Assembly: GCA_000507305.1 (NCBI GenBank)
Contig: DF239786.1
Coordinates: 98,542 to 162,541 of the forward strand
Direction: 5' to 3'
From: Breviolum minutum Mf 1.05b.01
Lineage: Eukaryota > Sar > Dinophyceae > Suessiales > Symbiodiniaceae
Length of the DNA: 64,000 nucleotides
Shown: in pieces, positions 10,364 through 23,000 of the stretch
Numbering within the stretch: position 1 is the first letter of the stretch
Layout: every line of letters begins with the position of its first letter
Program-made: the position numbers and the translations under genes
Notes under the pieces: generated by a model
The model's input: only the letters and a program-made list of their open reading frames with translations
Database searches by the model: none
Told to the model about the DNA's origin: nothing

Positions 10364-11069
10364 GATGCCAAAGGACCCAAAAAGGTGATCCTTCAGAGAA
10401 ATTTTCCGTGTCAAATGTGTCAAGCTGTGCTGCACGACTCTCTTAATCGACTTTTTCCTGCTTAAATAGTGGCATAGTTATTAACCAATGATTCACCGGG
10501 CCCATTCACCGGGTCCCAAGTCCTTAATGGTCCCCGTGAATGTTGGCCATTAAAAACACAGTGGGCTTAAACAATGGCATAGTTACTTTTCCTTAATTCC
10601 CCGGGTCCCAAATTGTTCTAAGGCCCATTTTTTTGGAGTCGATTCAAAAAAACTGTTCCTTGACGTGAGGGTCCCATCCTCGGTTTGGGGGTGGTGACAT
10701 CCGGCGAGTCGCCAAAAAACAAGGAAAAAGATTTCCAATTGGTGGATCACCCCAGTTAGTAAGACCTGTTTGTCCTCCATTTTGGGGTTGGAACCCTCCA
10801 AAAGAAGGCCCTTTCCATACAAAACAATAGTCATTTGGGTTCCAAATAGTTAGTAACCTCATTTTAAAAGCCATGAAATGGCCATTTGGAAAGGGAATAA
10901 GTCCAGTTACACCCCTGAAAACTAACATGTCCCCTGAAAATCAATGGTTGGAAGATGTATTCCCTACTGAAATAGACCCTTTTCAGAGGACATGTTAGTT
11001 TTCGCGGGTGTAGGGGACTTCTTAATCATGCGATTTAACCACCTATCCTCACTGTGATCATGAAAACAC

Positions 11070-11597
11070 CAATGCCAACCTCCAGAACTCCAGAACTTCG
11101 CTTGGCTGAATTTTCTCATACAAATCTGGACCCCGAGCCGATGGTTACAAATGGAGTCGTATAAAACCCAATTAAATGTTCGAAAATCAATGGGTTTCAC
11201 AGGGGTCAAAACACCCTACTTACGTGGGTTCTTTGACCTCCATTCATGGCCATCTTGTAGAATTTTATGGTAAAAATCAAACATGGCAAGCTCAAAAAAA
11301 CTGGACAATGAAGATGGCGATTTCCTATTTCACATCCATGTTTTCTGGTCATATGTGTGTTTTTGACCCCGGATGTGTATGGATTTGAGGTTTTTCCTGC
11401 CAAAAAAAACGGGTGGTTTCACACCCTCACTAACCTGGAGTCCACTCCATGTGTTTCCCTGTTTGAGTCATCCCCACGCTGTTGTGGAGAGACACCACGA
11501 CCATGTCGGAGCACCTGGGAGTAGGACGAAGGGACGAAGGGAAGTGGATCTACACCACTCAGGATGCTCCCAGGTGTGCCAGTGTCGATCAAGAATC
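11070..11597 (-). CDS. exons with a retropepsin-like aspartic protease motif
   Basis: Exon 11597-11502 (AG|G acceptor, GT donor, phase 1 to 1) encodes FLIDTGTPGSILSG. The hydrophobic-hydrophobic-DTG-x-x-S pattern is that of the catalytic Asp loop of retropepsins and their cellular relatives. Exon 11125-11070 (phase 1 to 0) continues with LYEKIQPSEVLEFWRLAL. The phases agree. It could be a fragment of an LTR-retroelement protease or of a host DTG protein. The second signature of this fold (Ile-Gly after a hydrophobic strand) is not seen. Confidence 0.5.
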
Positions 11598-11871
11598 CTT
11601 ATAGTGGGTAGATAATAACCCCTACTATTGGGTTGATGACCATCCCCTATTTGTATGGAATTTGAAATATGTAAGGAGAGTTTAGACCCTAGCACAGATG
11701 GATATGGAAACTTCACTACTAGATCTCTGATAAAGTAAAATGGCAGGAAAATTCCCACCAGTTGACCAACTTGCGAACCTCTTAAATCGTACGGTCCAAC
11801 AGTCGCAGCAATCTACGTCCATGATTGGTTGACACATGCTTTCCGAAAATATTTCGCAGAAAAGATGATGG

Positions 11872-11872
11872 C

Positions 11873-11904
<32 letters not shown>
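11872..11904 (+). repeat. (AAC)n microsatellite
   Basis: Eleven AAC units. Another run of eight is at 15244-15268. Both lie just 3' of minus-strand exon candidates, on the intron side. Confidence 0.9.
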
Positions 11905-11940
11905 AAAGAATGATCCATTATTCTTGGCAGTAATATGGAC

Positions 11941-12052
11941 CTTGGCTCGGTTCCCCCCAGGGTATCCAAAAAGAGTGGGAAACTCCCCAAACTCCCATCA
12001 CCATCTCCAGCCAAAGTACCCAGCTCCAGAGCTGTCGTGTGGAACGTTGAGC
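11941..12052 (-). CDS. putative internal exon, product unknown
   Basis: A pyrimidine-rich AG|G acceptor (12054-12053) leads into 36 codons, including LELGTLAGDGDGSLGSF, ending at a GT donor (11940-11939). The Gly/Asp/Leu-rich composition and G/C-ended codons look genuine. A second frame is also open, so the product is uncertain. An AAC/GTT microsatellite lies just downstream in the presumed intron. Confidence 0.45.
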
Positions 12053-12746
12053 CTCCGGAAAAGCAGGCAGGTGGCTTTCGAAAAAAACACCTGAATGTGT
12101 TTACTTTAACAGTTCCGCTGGCTAAAAATGATGCTCGAAAAAAAAAAAAACTCATTACACGTTGTTTCCTGCCATTTTTTCGGGTCGTTTCCTTCCGGAA
12201 AGCAGGTGGCCAACCAAAAAACACCTGATGTCTTTAGTTTAGCAGTTCCACTGGCCAAAAAAATGATGCCCTGGAAAAAAACTATGTGTTTTTTTGGAGG
12301 TGGGAGGAAGGCAACTTTTCAGGGGGCTGTTATTACTGTTACAGTTTGTGGGCCTCATTGAATGGGAGGGACATGGAGTAACAATCAATTTTCAGGGGCG
12401 AACTGTTAGTTTTCAGGGAGAGTAACGGTTATCAATCTCTCATCATGTTTGTTTCTCCACCCCTACAGCCTATAAGAGAAGGGTGGTGAAGATGAACCCT
12501 ATTCTGGAAGCCATGGCACTATCCTGGCTGAAAGCTCACTTGCACATGGATATGGCACAGGGTGTCAAAAATACAAGTTATAAGACACTTTAGAAGGCCT
12601 CCATCTTACCTGAAGAAAGTGTTCGGTGATTTCATGAAACAGTGGATCCCAATAAAGTTTCATAAGTTTTTTCTGTATTGTGATGTACTATGTCGTTTCG
12701 TAGAACATGATCATTGCAAGGGTAAAAAGATAGTCCTTCTTCGAGA

Positions 12747-12880
12747 ATGGTACTGTTAGAACCCCTATCAAAATTATCCCCTGCATTTGCAACGTCAATA
12801 CCCAGCAAAATAGAAGAACTAGTAACTATAGTACACATGGATGGTTCAGAGGACTCTCAATCATTACATGATGAAGCCTG
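12747..12880 (+). CDS. weak coding-like segment
   Basis: A frame with KIEELVTIVHMDGSEDSQS runs open up to the left end of a family B element (12880-12985). Its codons are A/T-ended, unlike other candidates, and a preceding overlapping frame (12562-12756) is also open. It may be old transposon-derived sequence or chance. No splice sites were found. Confidence 0.2.
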
Positions 12881-13643
12881 CGAAATTCAACAGCTCGCCC
12901 CCGAAAAGTTACCTTTCCAAAGGAATGTAGTCTTCCAACCATTGAATTTCAGGGGCTATATTAAACTTCGGGTGTGTATTCATGTTATGAATGCCCTTTC
13001 CATGAAAAAAGCTAAGATCCACCATACAAAGTGGTCAAATGGATTGTCCCACACATGTGCCAATAGGAAGGTCTCTTCCACATCTTCGGCGACCCAAAAA
13101 ACAAACCGTCCATCATAGCGGCTGTAAATGACTAGAAACGGAACTCGTTCTATTGATGTTGACTTTAACTAGTTGGTGGTTTCAACCCATTTGAAAAATA
13201 TTAGTCAAATTGGATCATTTCCCCAGGTAGGGGTGAAAATAAAGAATAATTGAAACCACCACCTAGTTAACCGTAACCACCCACTGAAATAAGAAGATTA
13301 GACATCATATGATATCCTGACTATCTTCACAATGTTTTTACCCCATCCAAACAACCATGCTTGGAGGATCATCCCAGGACGAACGTATACGTGGAAAAAA
13401 AAAACATGATGATCGTTTGCCTCCCTTAGGGTTGGTTGTTCCCCTTCCATTCATGGCCGTTTCATGGCCGAGTTTCAATGATGGGGGTCGCCCTGGGATG
13501 ATTCTCCAAGTTGAATAAGGAATCCTTATTTCATGGGTATATAAAACCCTAGGGAATTGGATTGATGAGAACTCATCCCTTACCATTTCCTAACCTACTG
13601 GAAAAACCCATCCCCGTCCCCAAAACCCCTTCCCCTTCTGTAG

Positions 13644-14069
13644 CTTCGCGCCGTATCCAAAAGAAGACGTTGCCAAGTACAACAACTTCGCCCAGCAAAG
13701 GACAAGGTGGGCACCTCTGGGTGAAGCGTGGAAATGGAAACATGGGGGTGAAGGAAACCGTGTGGAAACGGTGAGCTTATTATATACATCTAAAGTGGGT
13801 CCAAAAACCAAGTGTAAATGGTGTTATCATTCCACTTTACACCCCATAAATCTGAAATAGTTTCCAAAAATGGCCCTTTTTGAAGCCGGAGTCACCTTTC
13901 CCAAACCACCATTTTTGAGTATCTGGCTGTTAGTTTTCGGGGGTGTTATAATAGGGGTGAAATTTAAAGGAAAAAAAACGTTACCCATTGTATCAGGCCG
14001 TTTCAAAAGGTGGAGCTTTGAGGAAGTCGTTGAAGGCTTGAAAAAAACACACCTGTGCAATCAAGTCAA
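13644..14069 (+). CDS. two-exon plus-strand gene fragment, product unknown
   Basis: Exon 13644-13770 has an excellent pyrimidine tract ending in tgtAG and a GTGAGC donor. One frame gives YPKEDVAKYNNFAQQRTRW, a tryptophan-rich stretch. A second open frame is Lys/Ser/Thr-rich. Exon 14012-14069 has an AG|G acceptor and a GTGAGG donor and encodes WSFEEVVEGLKKTH. Only the second frame of the first exon agrees in phase with it, so either an exon is missing or the less protein-like frame is used. A family B-like element (about 13817-13945) fills much of the intron. Confidence 0.5.
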
Positions 14070-15281
14070 GTGAGGGCGTTTAAAACAACCCTTATATCTG
14101 ACATGAACCATGAAACACTGCTTGGTGGATTCCGGGATGCTTATAAGGGCTCATTCGAAATCCTTATATGGGGGTTTCCTAAAATGGTGGTACCCAACAA
14201 CCATGGGGTTTTCCTACTAAAAATGATCATTTGGGGGTGTTTTGGGGGTACCCACCATTTAAGGAAACACCCATATAAATGGGTAGTATAACATCAAAAT
14301 AACCAGGGCGAACTGGTCACTGCGAATCCTTGCAATCATGTCGGTCAAGTGTAGATTTGAGTCGTTGGTTACTGCAAGTGACCGTTCCAATTGGACAAAG
14401 ATTTTTGAGGTTCCGTTATTTTGTAAGGGGGCACACAGATTGGCACCTGATTTCAGGGGAAGTAGAGGGGGTCATTGGTCATTGATTCGTGTGCCAAAAC
14501 GATGCTGAACTCATCTTTCAAAATGGATCACCCGATCCTACTTTCCACACAGAATCATCTGATGATTCTAAGAAATCAAGCACTTGCAATCTTGAATAAG
14601 ACTCTCAAGACATCAAGAATTTGTGTCTTTTTTGCCACCCGAAACCTAAAAAGATGTGAACGTCATCAAGACAATGGGAATCATTCCCTGCTCGGAACTA
14701 ACAGCATATCCCTTTTTTGAGTCGATGATATTCCTTTTCCCATGGTCGGATATGGACTGTTATCAGGGAATCCCTCGAAATTACCATAGATTTGTATTGT
14801 TTGATTCCCCTCAAATGGGTGCTTTAATGACCCCTGAATTTTGGGGGCAAAGAAACATGATTTGCAAACTCACCAGGCCCGAACTAAAATGGCCTCGCCA
14901 CAGAACATCAGAACTCGAAATAGAAGTCCTCACCCGGCTTTTGGCTTTTGTTTGGCTTGAGGCAAAAAACATTAGTCAAACTAGATAGCTGGGGTAAAAA
15001 TAGAAGTCTTTGAAACCACCACCTAGAAATATTTCAAACTCATTCAATAAATCAAAGGTTACCAAAATGTGACCGCTTGACAGACTACGTTTAAAGGTTC
15101 AACGGAACCTTCCCACTCCCATGTCGCACTATCTTCCCACCACCTCCCCCCCCCAAGAAAAAACGGAGAGTTTGCCAAAGTACAGAACAACTATAGGATC
15201 ACTCACTGCAAAATGTGGGGTATTTTTTTCTTCACAAAATTGGCAACAACAACAACAACAACAACAAAACTTTGAGCACAC
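14070..15281. other. element-rich stretch without a confident gene
   Basis: Holds a family D' element (14165-14282), a worn family A element (14940-15026) and the AAC run at 15244-15268. A plus-strand frame is open from 14654 to 14988 for 110 codons, but its last thirty codons overlap the family A element and lengths like this occur by chance here. A coding-like DMNHETLLGGFRDAY piece at 14099-14164 stops at the D' element. Confidence 0.4.
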
Positions 15282-15435
15282 CCATGTGTTTTGTGTGTGG
15301 GCTTGGTTTCGTGCGTCCATGAGGGCTTGAACACGACCTGTCGGCAAACCACCGACATAATCGTCGTCCTGGTTCACGTGCAAAGAGATCCAAGGATGCC
15401 GTCTTTGCCCAGCGACGACCCAAAGGACTTTCCAC
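15282..15435 (-). CDS. putative internal exon, product unknown
   Basis: A strong pyrimidine tract and AG|G acceptor (15437-15436) precede 51 codons ending at a GT donor (15281-15280). Motifs include KVLWVVAGQRRHPW and HVNQDDDYVGG. The DDD triplet recalls metal-binding DxD motifs of glycosyltransferases, but this is only a resemblance. Codons are G/C-ended. It could be a 3' exon of the minus gene at 17039-25238, although the phases do not join without another exon. Confidence 0.5.
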
Positions 15436-17038
15436 CTATCGGTGGAAGTGAGGGTCAAATGACAAAATGACCTGAGATTTGTTGATGGTCCCACTGTTCT
15501 TCGACAATTTGACAATCATTTCAGTCTGAATATTATATAATTATATAACACAATAATCATTCACAGGGACCCAAATGTTTTTTGTTGGCCCAATTTTGGA
15601 AAAGTCGGCTTTTTTTGTCTTTAAAAAAAACACACGTTTCATTCATGTGAGGGATGGTGATTTCCATACATCCACGAAAAACCGCTGAAACAACCTCAAG
15701 ATGCACCTGAAAAAGAGAAGATTCCAACTAGAAACATGGAAATAATGAGGTTCCCATTGACATGATCAAATCAAAAAAAAAACACCCATGTGTAGTCGAT
15801 AATTTCACAACAGGATTCAGTATTACATTGGGTGTGTTAAATTACAGTTGTTCGATGCCCAGTGGAAAAAATTGAAGATTAAGAAGTGGGCCCTTCGTCA
15901 AAACTGAAGGGATGAAATTTTTGTTCTCGAACAGCGGCAGGCTATAGAAGCACCTGAACCCCATATTTGCAGACTCACGGAAAACTAGCCATACATAAAC
16001 CGATTCTTATTTGGGCCACACCCATGGTATACAGTCACCACCTGGTCATGGTTTTTTTTTCATGTACACTCCCCCCGGAAACTGACAGCGAGTTTACCCC
16101 CTGAAAAATTGATGGTTGGAGTCGATGAAAGTGTCCGAAGGGCACTTGGTACCGACCACATTGGAGCCGACCCCTAGACATCATTGTCAATGAAAAATGT
16201 TGAAAGCGGCTATGCCATTATGCCATGCTTGTGAGTGTGTTTTTTTTAATATACTGTATATGTATATATATATATATACACATATACGGCTCATATTGGC
16301 AAGGTGGCGGATGTCACAATCGATTTCTCAGATGTCTGCATTAAGTTGGCAAAGCTTCTCAGAATATTCTGACCCCAAAATGGTGACTCAAAATCATGGA
16401 GTTTACACCAACCTTGGACATCCAATTGAAAGAAATTCCAAGGATCTTTTACTACCCTGTGATTTTGATGATTCCGGGGTTCTAAAAGCTCCTCATTTTG
16501 TTTCGGAAATTGCGAATCATCCCTGGGTGGTTGATAGAGAAATGACGTTTGGAGCCCAAGGCACCGGTAGATCTTCCACCCAGGCTGGAACCTTGGGCCG
16601 GTGAGGTCTGAATGTCCAAAGCTGGGACTTGCGACTCGGTTTGGTGGATGCAAAAGGGAAAAGTGTAACCAAAACAAATACTCCTCCAAATGTGCGATCG
16701 GGTCGAGTCGATCCTAAACTCCTGATATTGGGGATAAATCTCATCCCACCTTTAAGAAGGAATCCTTATCATCGGTATATAAACCCCTACGGAATTGGGT
16801 TGATGAGTTTATCCCCTATTATATGGAAAGAATGGGACTTTAGACCCAGCACAAATGGTGGGCCAACACCATGGGATCCTAATCCAAAAAGAAAAATTGG
16901 CCAACAAAAACAGATCCAAGATATCCAATCGTCGTCCAACCTCGCTAAGATGGGGAGTAAATGGTGAGTAAATGGCGTATAACCTCCTTATGAATGGGGT
17001 ATTTTTTGGGGTTTATAACCCACTTTTGTTGGAACATC
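15436..17038. other. no confident gene
   Basis: AT-rich sequence with a half family B element near 16068, a TATA microsatellite at 16256-16286 and an element ending near 16860 containing aaggaatccttat. Coding-like plus-strand frames at 16304-16601 (ending at a GTGAGG) and 16602-16720 (GLVDAKGKSVTK) have weak acceptors, so I do not call them. Confidence 0.35.
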
Positions 17039-20000
17039 CTGCAAGCAGGATGGTCTCCACTGACTCTCGGTCCAACTTCCCCCACCAGGCACTTCTCCGA
17101 GCAACGGAAGTTCCAGGTACAGTACCCCAGGTAGCAATGGATCCCAGCAGTCGCGTGGCCTGGAAATCTTGCAACCCATCCATCCATCCAACCAAGGGCA
17201 ATCCTGGAAGCCCGGGAAACATCAGAATGGATACGTATTACTAGGGTGTCCATGGAAGTTACACCCCGGAAGATTAACATGGAACATAATCATGGAGGTT
17301 TGGAAGATCAGTTTCCTTTCTAAATGGGTGATTTGTAGGTTCCATGTTAATCTTCCAGAGTGTAGTAACTACTTAGTAAGTTGGGTTGTAACCTACTTAG
17401 GGGACGAAATCAACCTCCTTATATAGGGGTTATAATCTATTTACTAAGCACCATGGACATCCCAGTAGACATATATACCTACTGTTGATGGTTCAGAAAT
17501 CCGGTAAACTCACCAGTTGAGGGAACGGTAGTTTATCGAATATATGCCAGGTGGTTAGCTGGATTGTTTTCAACCATCAACAGTATTATCCTCCCTGAAA
17601 CCAACAGTTTGCACCCAAAAGGAAAGGCTTGCCTTCCAACCATCAATTTTCAGGTGCAAAGTATCAGTTTCTGGGAGGGTAATAGGAATCTGCAACAAGT
17701 TGGGGCCCCTACTAGTTATACGAAGCGTGAAACAACTCTACTTATACGGGTTATAATCTCACGGAAACCCATTGATTTCAGACATTTATACAGGTTATTA
17801 AGTCCATTTATAACTAGTAGGAGCCCATCTTGAACCAACCATTGGGCAAATATACCAACATAAATATACCCAGAATTTGATGATCAATGGTGGAAATATG
17901 TGGTCGTTCAATATATATCAAATGTATCACCTTATGCTCAGAAAAGTCTGGCGCAAATTACTACATAATATTAAAACCCGAATTCTTGAGGGTGATTCCT
18001 TTACTTTTCACCATGTAAGGGGCGACGTAACCGGTGGTCGCGATGAAATGTGTCCATGTTTGTTTGGACACCTTTTTCCAAAAACGGATACATCCTCACA
18101 TTGCAATGAAAAAACAACTCTTACTTTCCATTATACTGGTTGGTTAATAGGGATCCTGATATTGGCTTATTCTAATCCCTATATAACTGGGTAGGATTTC
18201 ATCCCCTTTGAACCCCAAACATTGCTCACATAAAGAAAAACAAAAAAATGCCAAGTTGTGGCATCAAAGTTGACCTAATAGAACACCTAGGTAGTACAAT
18301 CCCCCAAAAATGCCGAGTTTTTTCCATTGATCAGGTGGAGTGATCTTTTTGAGGGGGTTGAAATTCGGAAGCCTTGGACTCTTTTGGGGGCAAAAGAAGA
18401 CATCTCCAGCGACTCGCGCGGTTCCCCACCAGATTTGGGGGAGCAAAAATGTAGCACAAATTAAAAAAAAATGCTCGACTGAGACATCAGCTTTTTGACA
18501 GGAAGCCTTCTGAACCCAACAAGGATCTCATTCATGTTTTATTCAATTAGTGAAACCACCCGAAACACCCAAATAGATCATATGAAACACTATGAGTGTT
18601 TCCCAAAAATAGGGATACCCCAAAATGGATGGTTTATAATGCAAAACCCTATTAAAATGGATGATTTGGGGGTACCCCTATTTTCGGAAACACCCATATA
18701 AATATCTAGATGAATTCGCTTCAAAAACTCTCAAAAATACCAAATCTCTTCCCCGGGCCCCACATTTTCTGACCGCATGTCCGCCTGGTGGAAAGCCTGA
18801 GAGACCTTCCGGGCCTGGCAAAAAACGGTGCCCAAGGCTGGTGAGGACGAAAATGTTCGCTTCTCACGGGGGATCCCAAAAAAAAAAATCATTTCAAACA
18901 TAGCAATGGAAACACATCATGATGAAATTCACCCAAAATATGTTTAAGTTGTTTGTCATTTTTGGCGATTCAAGATTTTCACCACCTTGTGGCGTGCTCA
19001 ACAATTTTGGTCATGAAAATTAGCCAATGAAAAGATGCAACTGACCCCCGGCCACAAAAAGGGGAAAAGTTCAGATCATCGTCCAACGTCGCTAAGATGG
19101 AAGTTTTTGTCATTGGTTCTCTTGGAGGCAGTGTATGACCATGACGTTACACCTCTGAAAACAAACAAAATGTCCCCTAAAAAGGGACTAGTTCAACAGG
19201 AAATACATCTGAACCAACCATTGAGTTTCACGCGACGTTGGTTAGTTAGTTTTCCGGGGAGTAGTCTTCTAAGTCATCCTTTCTCACTTTCAGTATATAT
19301 CCTCCATTTTGGATCTTTGATGTATCCACACCGCTTTTCACTGATTTGACTGACTGACCGATGGCTGAGTTGGATCCACACCCCACCTAGTAACGGTGGC
19401 AAATAAAGGCTATCGGTTATCTAATAAGGATCCCTACTAAAAATGTAAAAATCCTGCTGTTCACGAAGGCATCCTGGGTGGGTGGTAGATCCAAAATATA
19501 TGTTCCCTCTAAGCAAGTGAACTTAACCCAACTTCCCCTTTTTACACCCTTTGGGACCAAAAAAACCACATGAACAAAAAAAACCACCCACAGCATCTAC
19601 TTTTCACCTTGACTTCCTGATACTTCTGCAACGCCGTACTCAAGGGTGGTTGTGCTGTCTTCAAGGGTGCTAACCTCACGATATCGCAGTCGAAAGTGGG
19701 GCATTTTGAGACATCAAAAACCTCCCTGAAGCTAACAGTTTGCACCTGAAAATCGCCACCCCCCAACCATCCCATTTTTAGGTGTGAAAATGTTAGTTTC
19801 ACAGGGTGGTGTCAAAAATTCCTTGGGGAATAAAATGGTGAAGATCTGATCTTCCCTCTTGGAGCTTACAACTTGGAGGAGTTAGTTCTTTAGTTGAAAG
19901 CTCGTCACCCGCAGCAACCTGTCATTCTAGTTTTTGAGGATTCGGAAATTTAGAACTTTGGAACAAATCTAAGGATTTCTAAGCAAGCAATCTCTCAAGT

Positions 20001-23000
20001 GACCCACTAAAGTGCCACAAAACCATAGAGGATGGATGGATATATCATATTTTGGTACAGTGACTCAATTTTTTAGATTCATCCTAGTGTTTCTCGAGGA
20101 AATACCTCTGAAAATCCTCCCCACACCCATGAAAACTGCAGATGAACTCTGAAAATGTCCCCCCCCCCCGTTGGAAAAAACGGAAAACTGTCTACAAACC
20201 ATCGGATTTTTTGGGCTTCACTCAAACCGGTCCCGTTTTTTTCTCCCAAAATCAAGGAATGGCCCAAAACCGGCGTCAGCAGAACTCATGAATTTCGCAA
20301 TTTCTAAGGGTCTTAGGTGGCGATTTGAGACTAAGCTAAGGCAAGTTGTTGTTGGGAATGTTTGGGGGTTTCCTAAAGGAGGGGGTCCAAGGGGAGGTAG
20401 GAACCCACCTAGGAACCCTACATTGAACCTTGGCAAACCATAGATCACCACCCTTTGGACATAGACTCCTGGAGGACCTCATACGAAGTTTTTGTTGAAT
20501 CATAACTTTCGAAAATGCAATGAGAGTTTATACATATAAGATAGTACTATACAAGATGCAGTAAGGATTGTCATATTAGGATGACTGATGCATGTAATCC
20601 ATATTATATCCTATAACCTAGGGTTATGAAAATGGGGTGAAATACTGTACTCCACTTACTAACCATTTACATCCATCTCTTTTGGACATCATAGACATCC
20701 CAGTATGCATGCTGTGTCTGTGTTTTCCTATTATTGATTCAATGGCAAAAAGCTGAAAACTGCATCATTCATATGGAAATCAAAGACCTGTTTGGGTGTG
20801 GGTTGGAATATCATGAGAATCCTTACCGCAGTGCTCCACCCCGGTCTCCCCCCCAAACAAAAAAAAACGACCAAGCTACAAAAATAGATCTAAGGCTGTA
20901 TGAAGCATCCAAGCTGATTAAAAAAACACTGCATATTCAACCCTACTATTTCTGAGTGGCGAAAAGTCTAACTTTGGACCTTTGATTTACTTATGAAATA
21001 TGAGTCTGTCCATCAGGGATTAGCACCTTTTTGACCCCTCCCCGGTGGATTTTTGTTTTAAATCTACAAGGGTGTCCGGCTGGAAGTGGTCGTAACGATC
21101 GTTAGCAAGGTGGTTGGAAATTTCGCGCAGATAGGGGACGTAAACAACCTACTGTTATATAGGGCTGAACTAATCCATTTACATCCAGTACCAGCAGGAC
21201 ATCCCAGAGAAAATTACTGGATCCCTTGGTTGGCTTCCCGCCAAAATGATATGCCCCGCCCAAAGACTAACAGCAAGTTTGCCCATGAAAATGCATGGTC
21301 GGAAGACAAGCTGGCGTTAGTTTCAGGGAGCGGATGATTCAAGAATGGAACTACAATATCTTTTAACAACCTCAAAACAAACATGAAGCTTTCTGCTTCA
21401 TTCCACCTTTTTGTTGCACCTGCCTAGAGATTTTCCGCAAAAACTTCCCAGAAAAAAAAGGACAAAAAACCGCCAAGAAACCCTTCTCGCAACTCGCTAA
21501 CAACAATCTCTGCAACAACCTCAGAAAGTGTTGTTGTTTTCGCCGGGTTCATGGGTTTTTTCTCAACATTGCCACCCCAACAAGAAATACCGATGAAACA
21601 CATAGGAATTCAAGCCGGAAACCCTGACATGAACGGTGAATTTGTTGCTTTGTTTGTAAGGGGAATGAATTTCTAGCTGGTGGTTGTACCACTCATTGGT
21701 CCAAGGCATGGGCATGAACAAAGATGACAGCTCACCACGAAAAAAAAAACGATCCGGGGCTTCCGGTTGGGGGATGCTCGGTGTGAAGATCATACCAAGA
21801 GACGCCTGGAAGACTACAAAAAATGGACAGAACATATGTTCAACCAGCATTGCGAGAATGGCTTAACACCAAACTTCTCAAGTTCATGCGTGCTTAGATA
21901 ACGTTTTATGAACATCCACCAAAAAAAACACATCGTTTTGGGGTGACTCCAAATCTTTATCGAAAAAAAAACTCGGTGGTGCTTTTTTGGACATCCAAAC
22001 AATTTGCGACTCTCCCACTGCCACTGTTCGCTCCTCTTTGTCTTTTTTGTCTTTTTTCGCTGCATCTCCACTGGCATTTTTGAGAGCCACACACCCTCTC
22101 CCGCCCAGGCCACAACACACAAAGAAACAACAGTCTATACACAGGCCACCCATTCAGTCGGGGGAGAAAGGTGAGGGGCCGAAGTGGTGGTGGAGTGATA
22201 GTGCCTTTGGCTTTTTCTTGGAGCCTTGATTTTTTGTTGCTGTCGTTGGCGTTGTTGTTGTTCATGTCCAACCAACCCCCTTCAAAAACAAAAAAAGATG
22301 GACCCACCCAAAACGACGGTTTGCGGTTTTTTGAGTCACCATTTTTTGGCAGCTCCAAAAAAAACGGGTGAATCTTCCTACTTCAAACAGGTGAATCATC
22401 GATCCGCCACTGTCTGTTACGTCAGCGGTTCCCCGGTGGATCCATGAGACGCTTGCTGGCGTAGCGGCCCAAATCTCAGTGGAGTTTTTTTGGAAGATCG
22501 GGAAATGGTTTTCACAGCCCAAGCCCCGAAACTTAACATTGTCTACAATGTGCTTGGAAACCTGGGGGTAGCTCCAAATCGCTCCCTATTATGGTTCGGG
22601 ATTTTTAGATACCCCAGCTCCAAATCGCTCCTTTCCAAGCACCAGCTAGTTGTTGGTTTCCAAAAGTAACATTAGTTGCTACGGAAAACTGTTTGTTGCC
22701 GATGTTTGTGTGAGTTTTTTTTCACAGGCTGTTTTAGAAAACGCCCAACAATAGAACCTGAAAATGATGGTTTCCAAAGCCGGAATCTGCTGAGGTCAAT
22801 TTTCAGGTTTCATGTTAGTTTTCGGCTGTGTAACATAGATAGCCAACATTTGAAGCCAGAGATACATCATCCAAACCAGCATTTTGGGTATCTATGTTAA
22901 ACATTCTGCATATGTGCACCAGCCCTGAAATGTAACATGTATTTCTTGGAATGCCAAACCCCGCCCAGGATAAAAAAATCGTCACTACCAGGATGACAAT

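Noticed and set aside
11682..12224. A 180-codon minus-strand frame with a run of cysteines
   Set aside because: The Cys run is translation of the GTT microsatellite; only 11941-12052 inside it has splice signals and normal composition.
14654..14988. A 110-codon plus-strand open frame
   Set aside because: Its 3' part runs into a worn family A element, and frames of this length are expected by chance in this window; no good splice sites were found.
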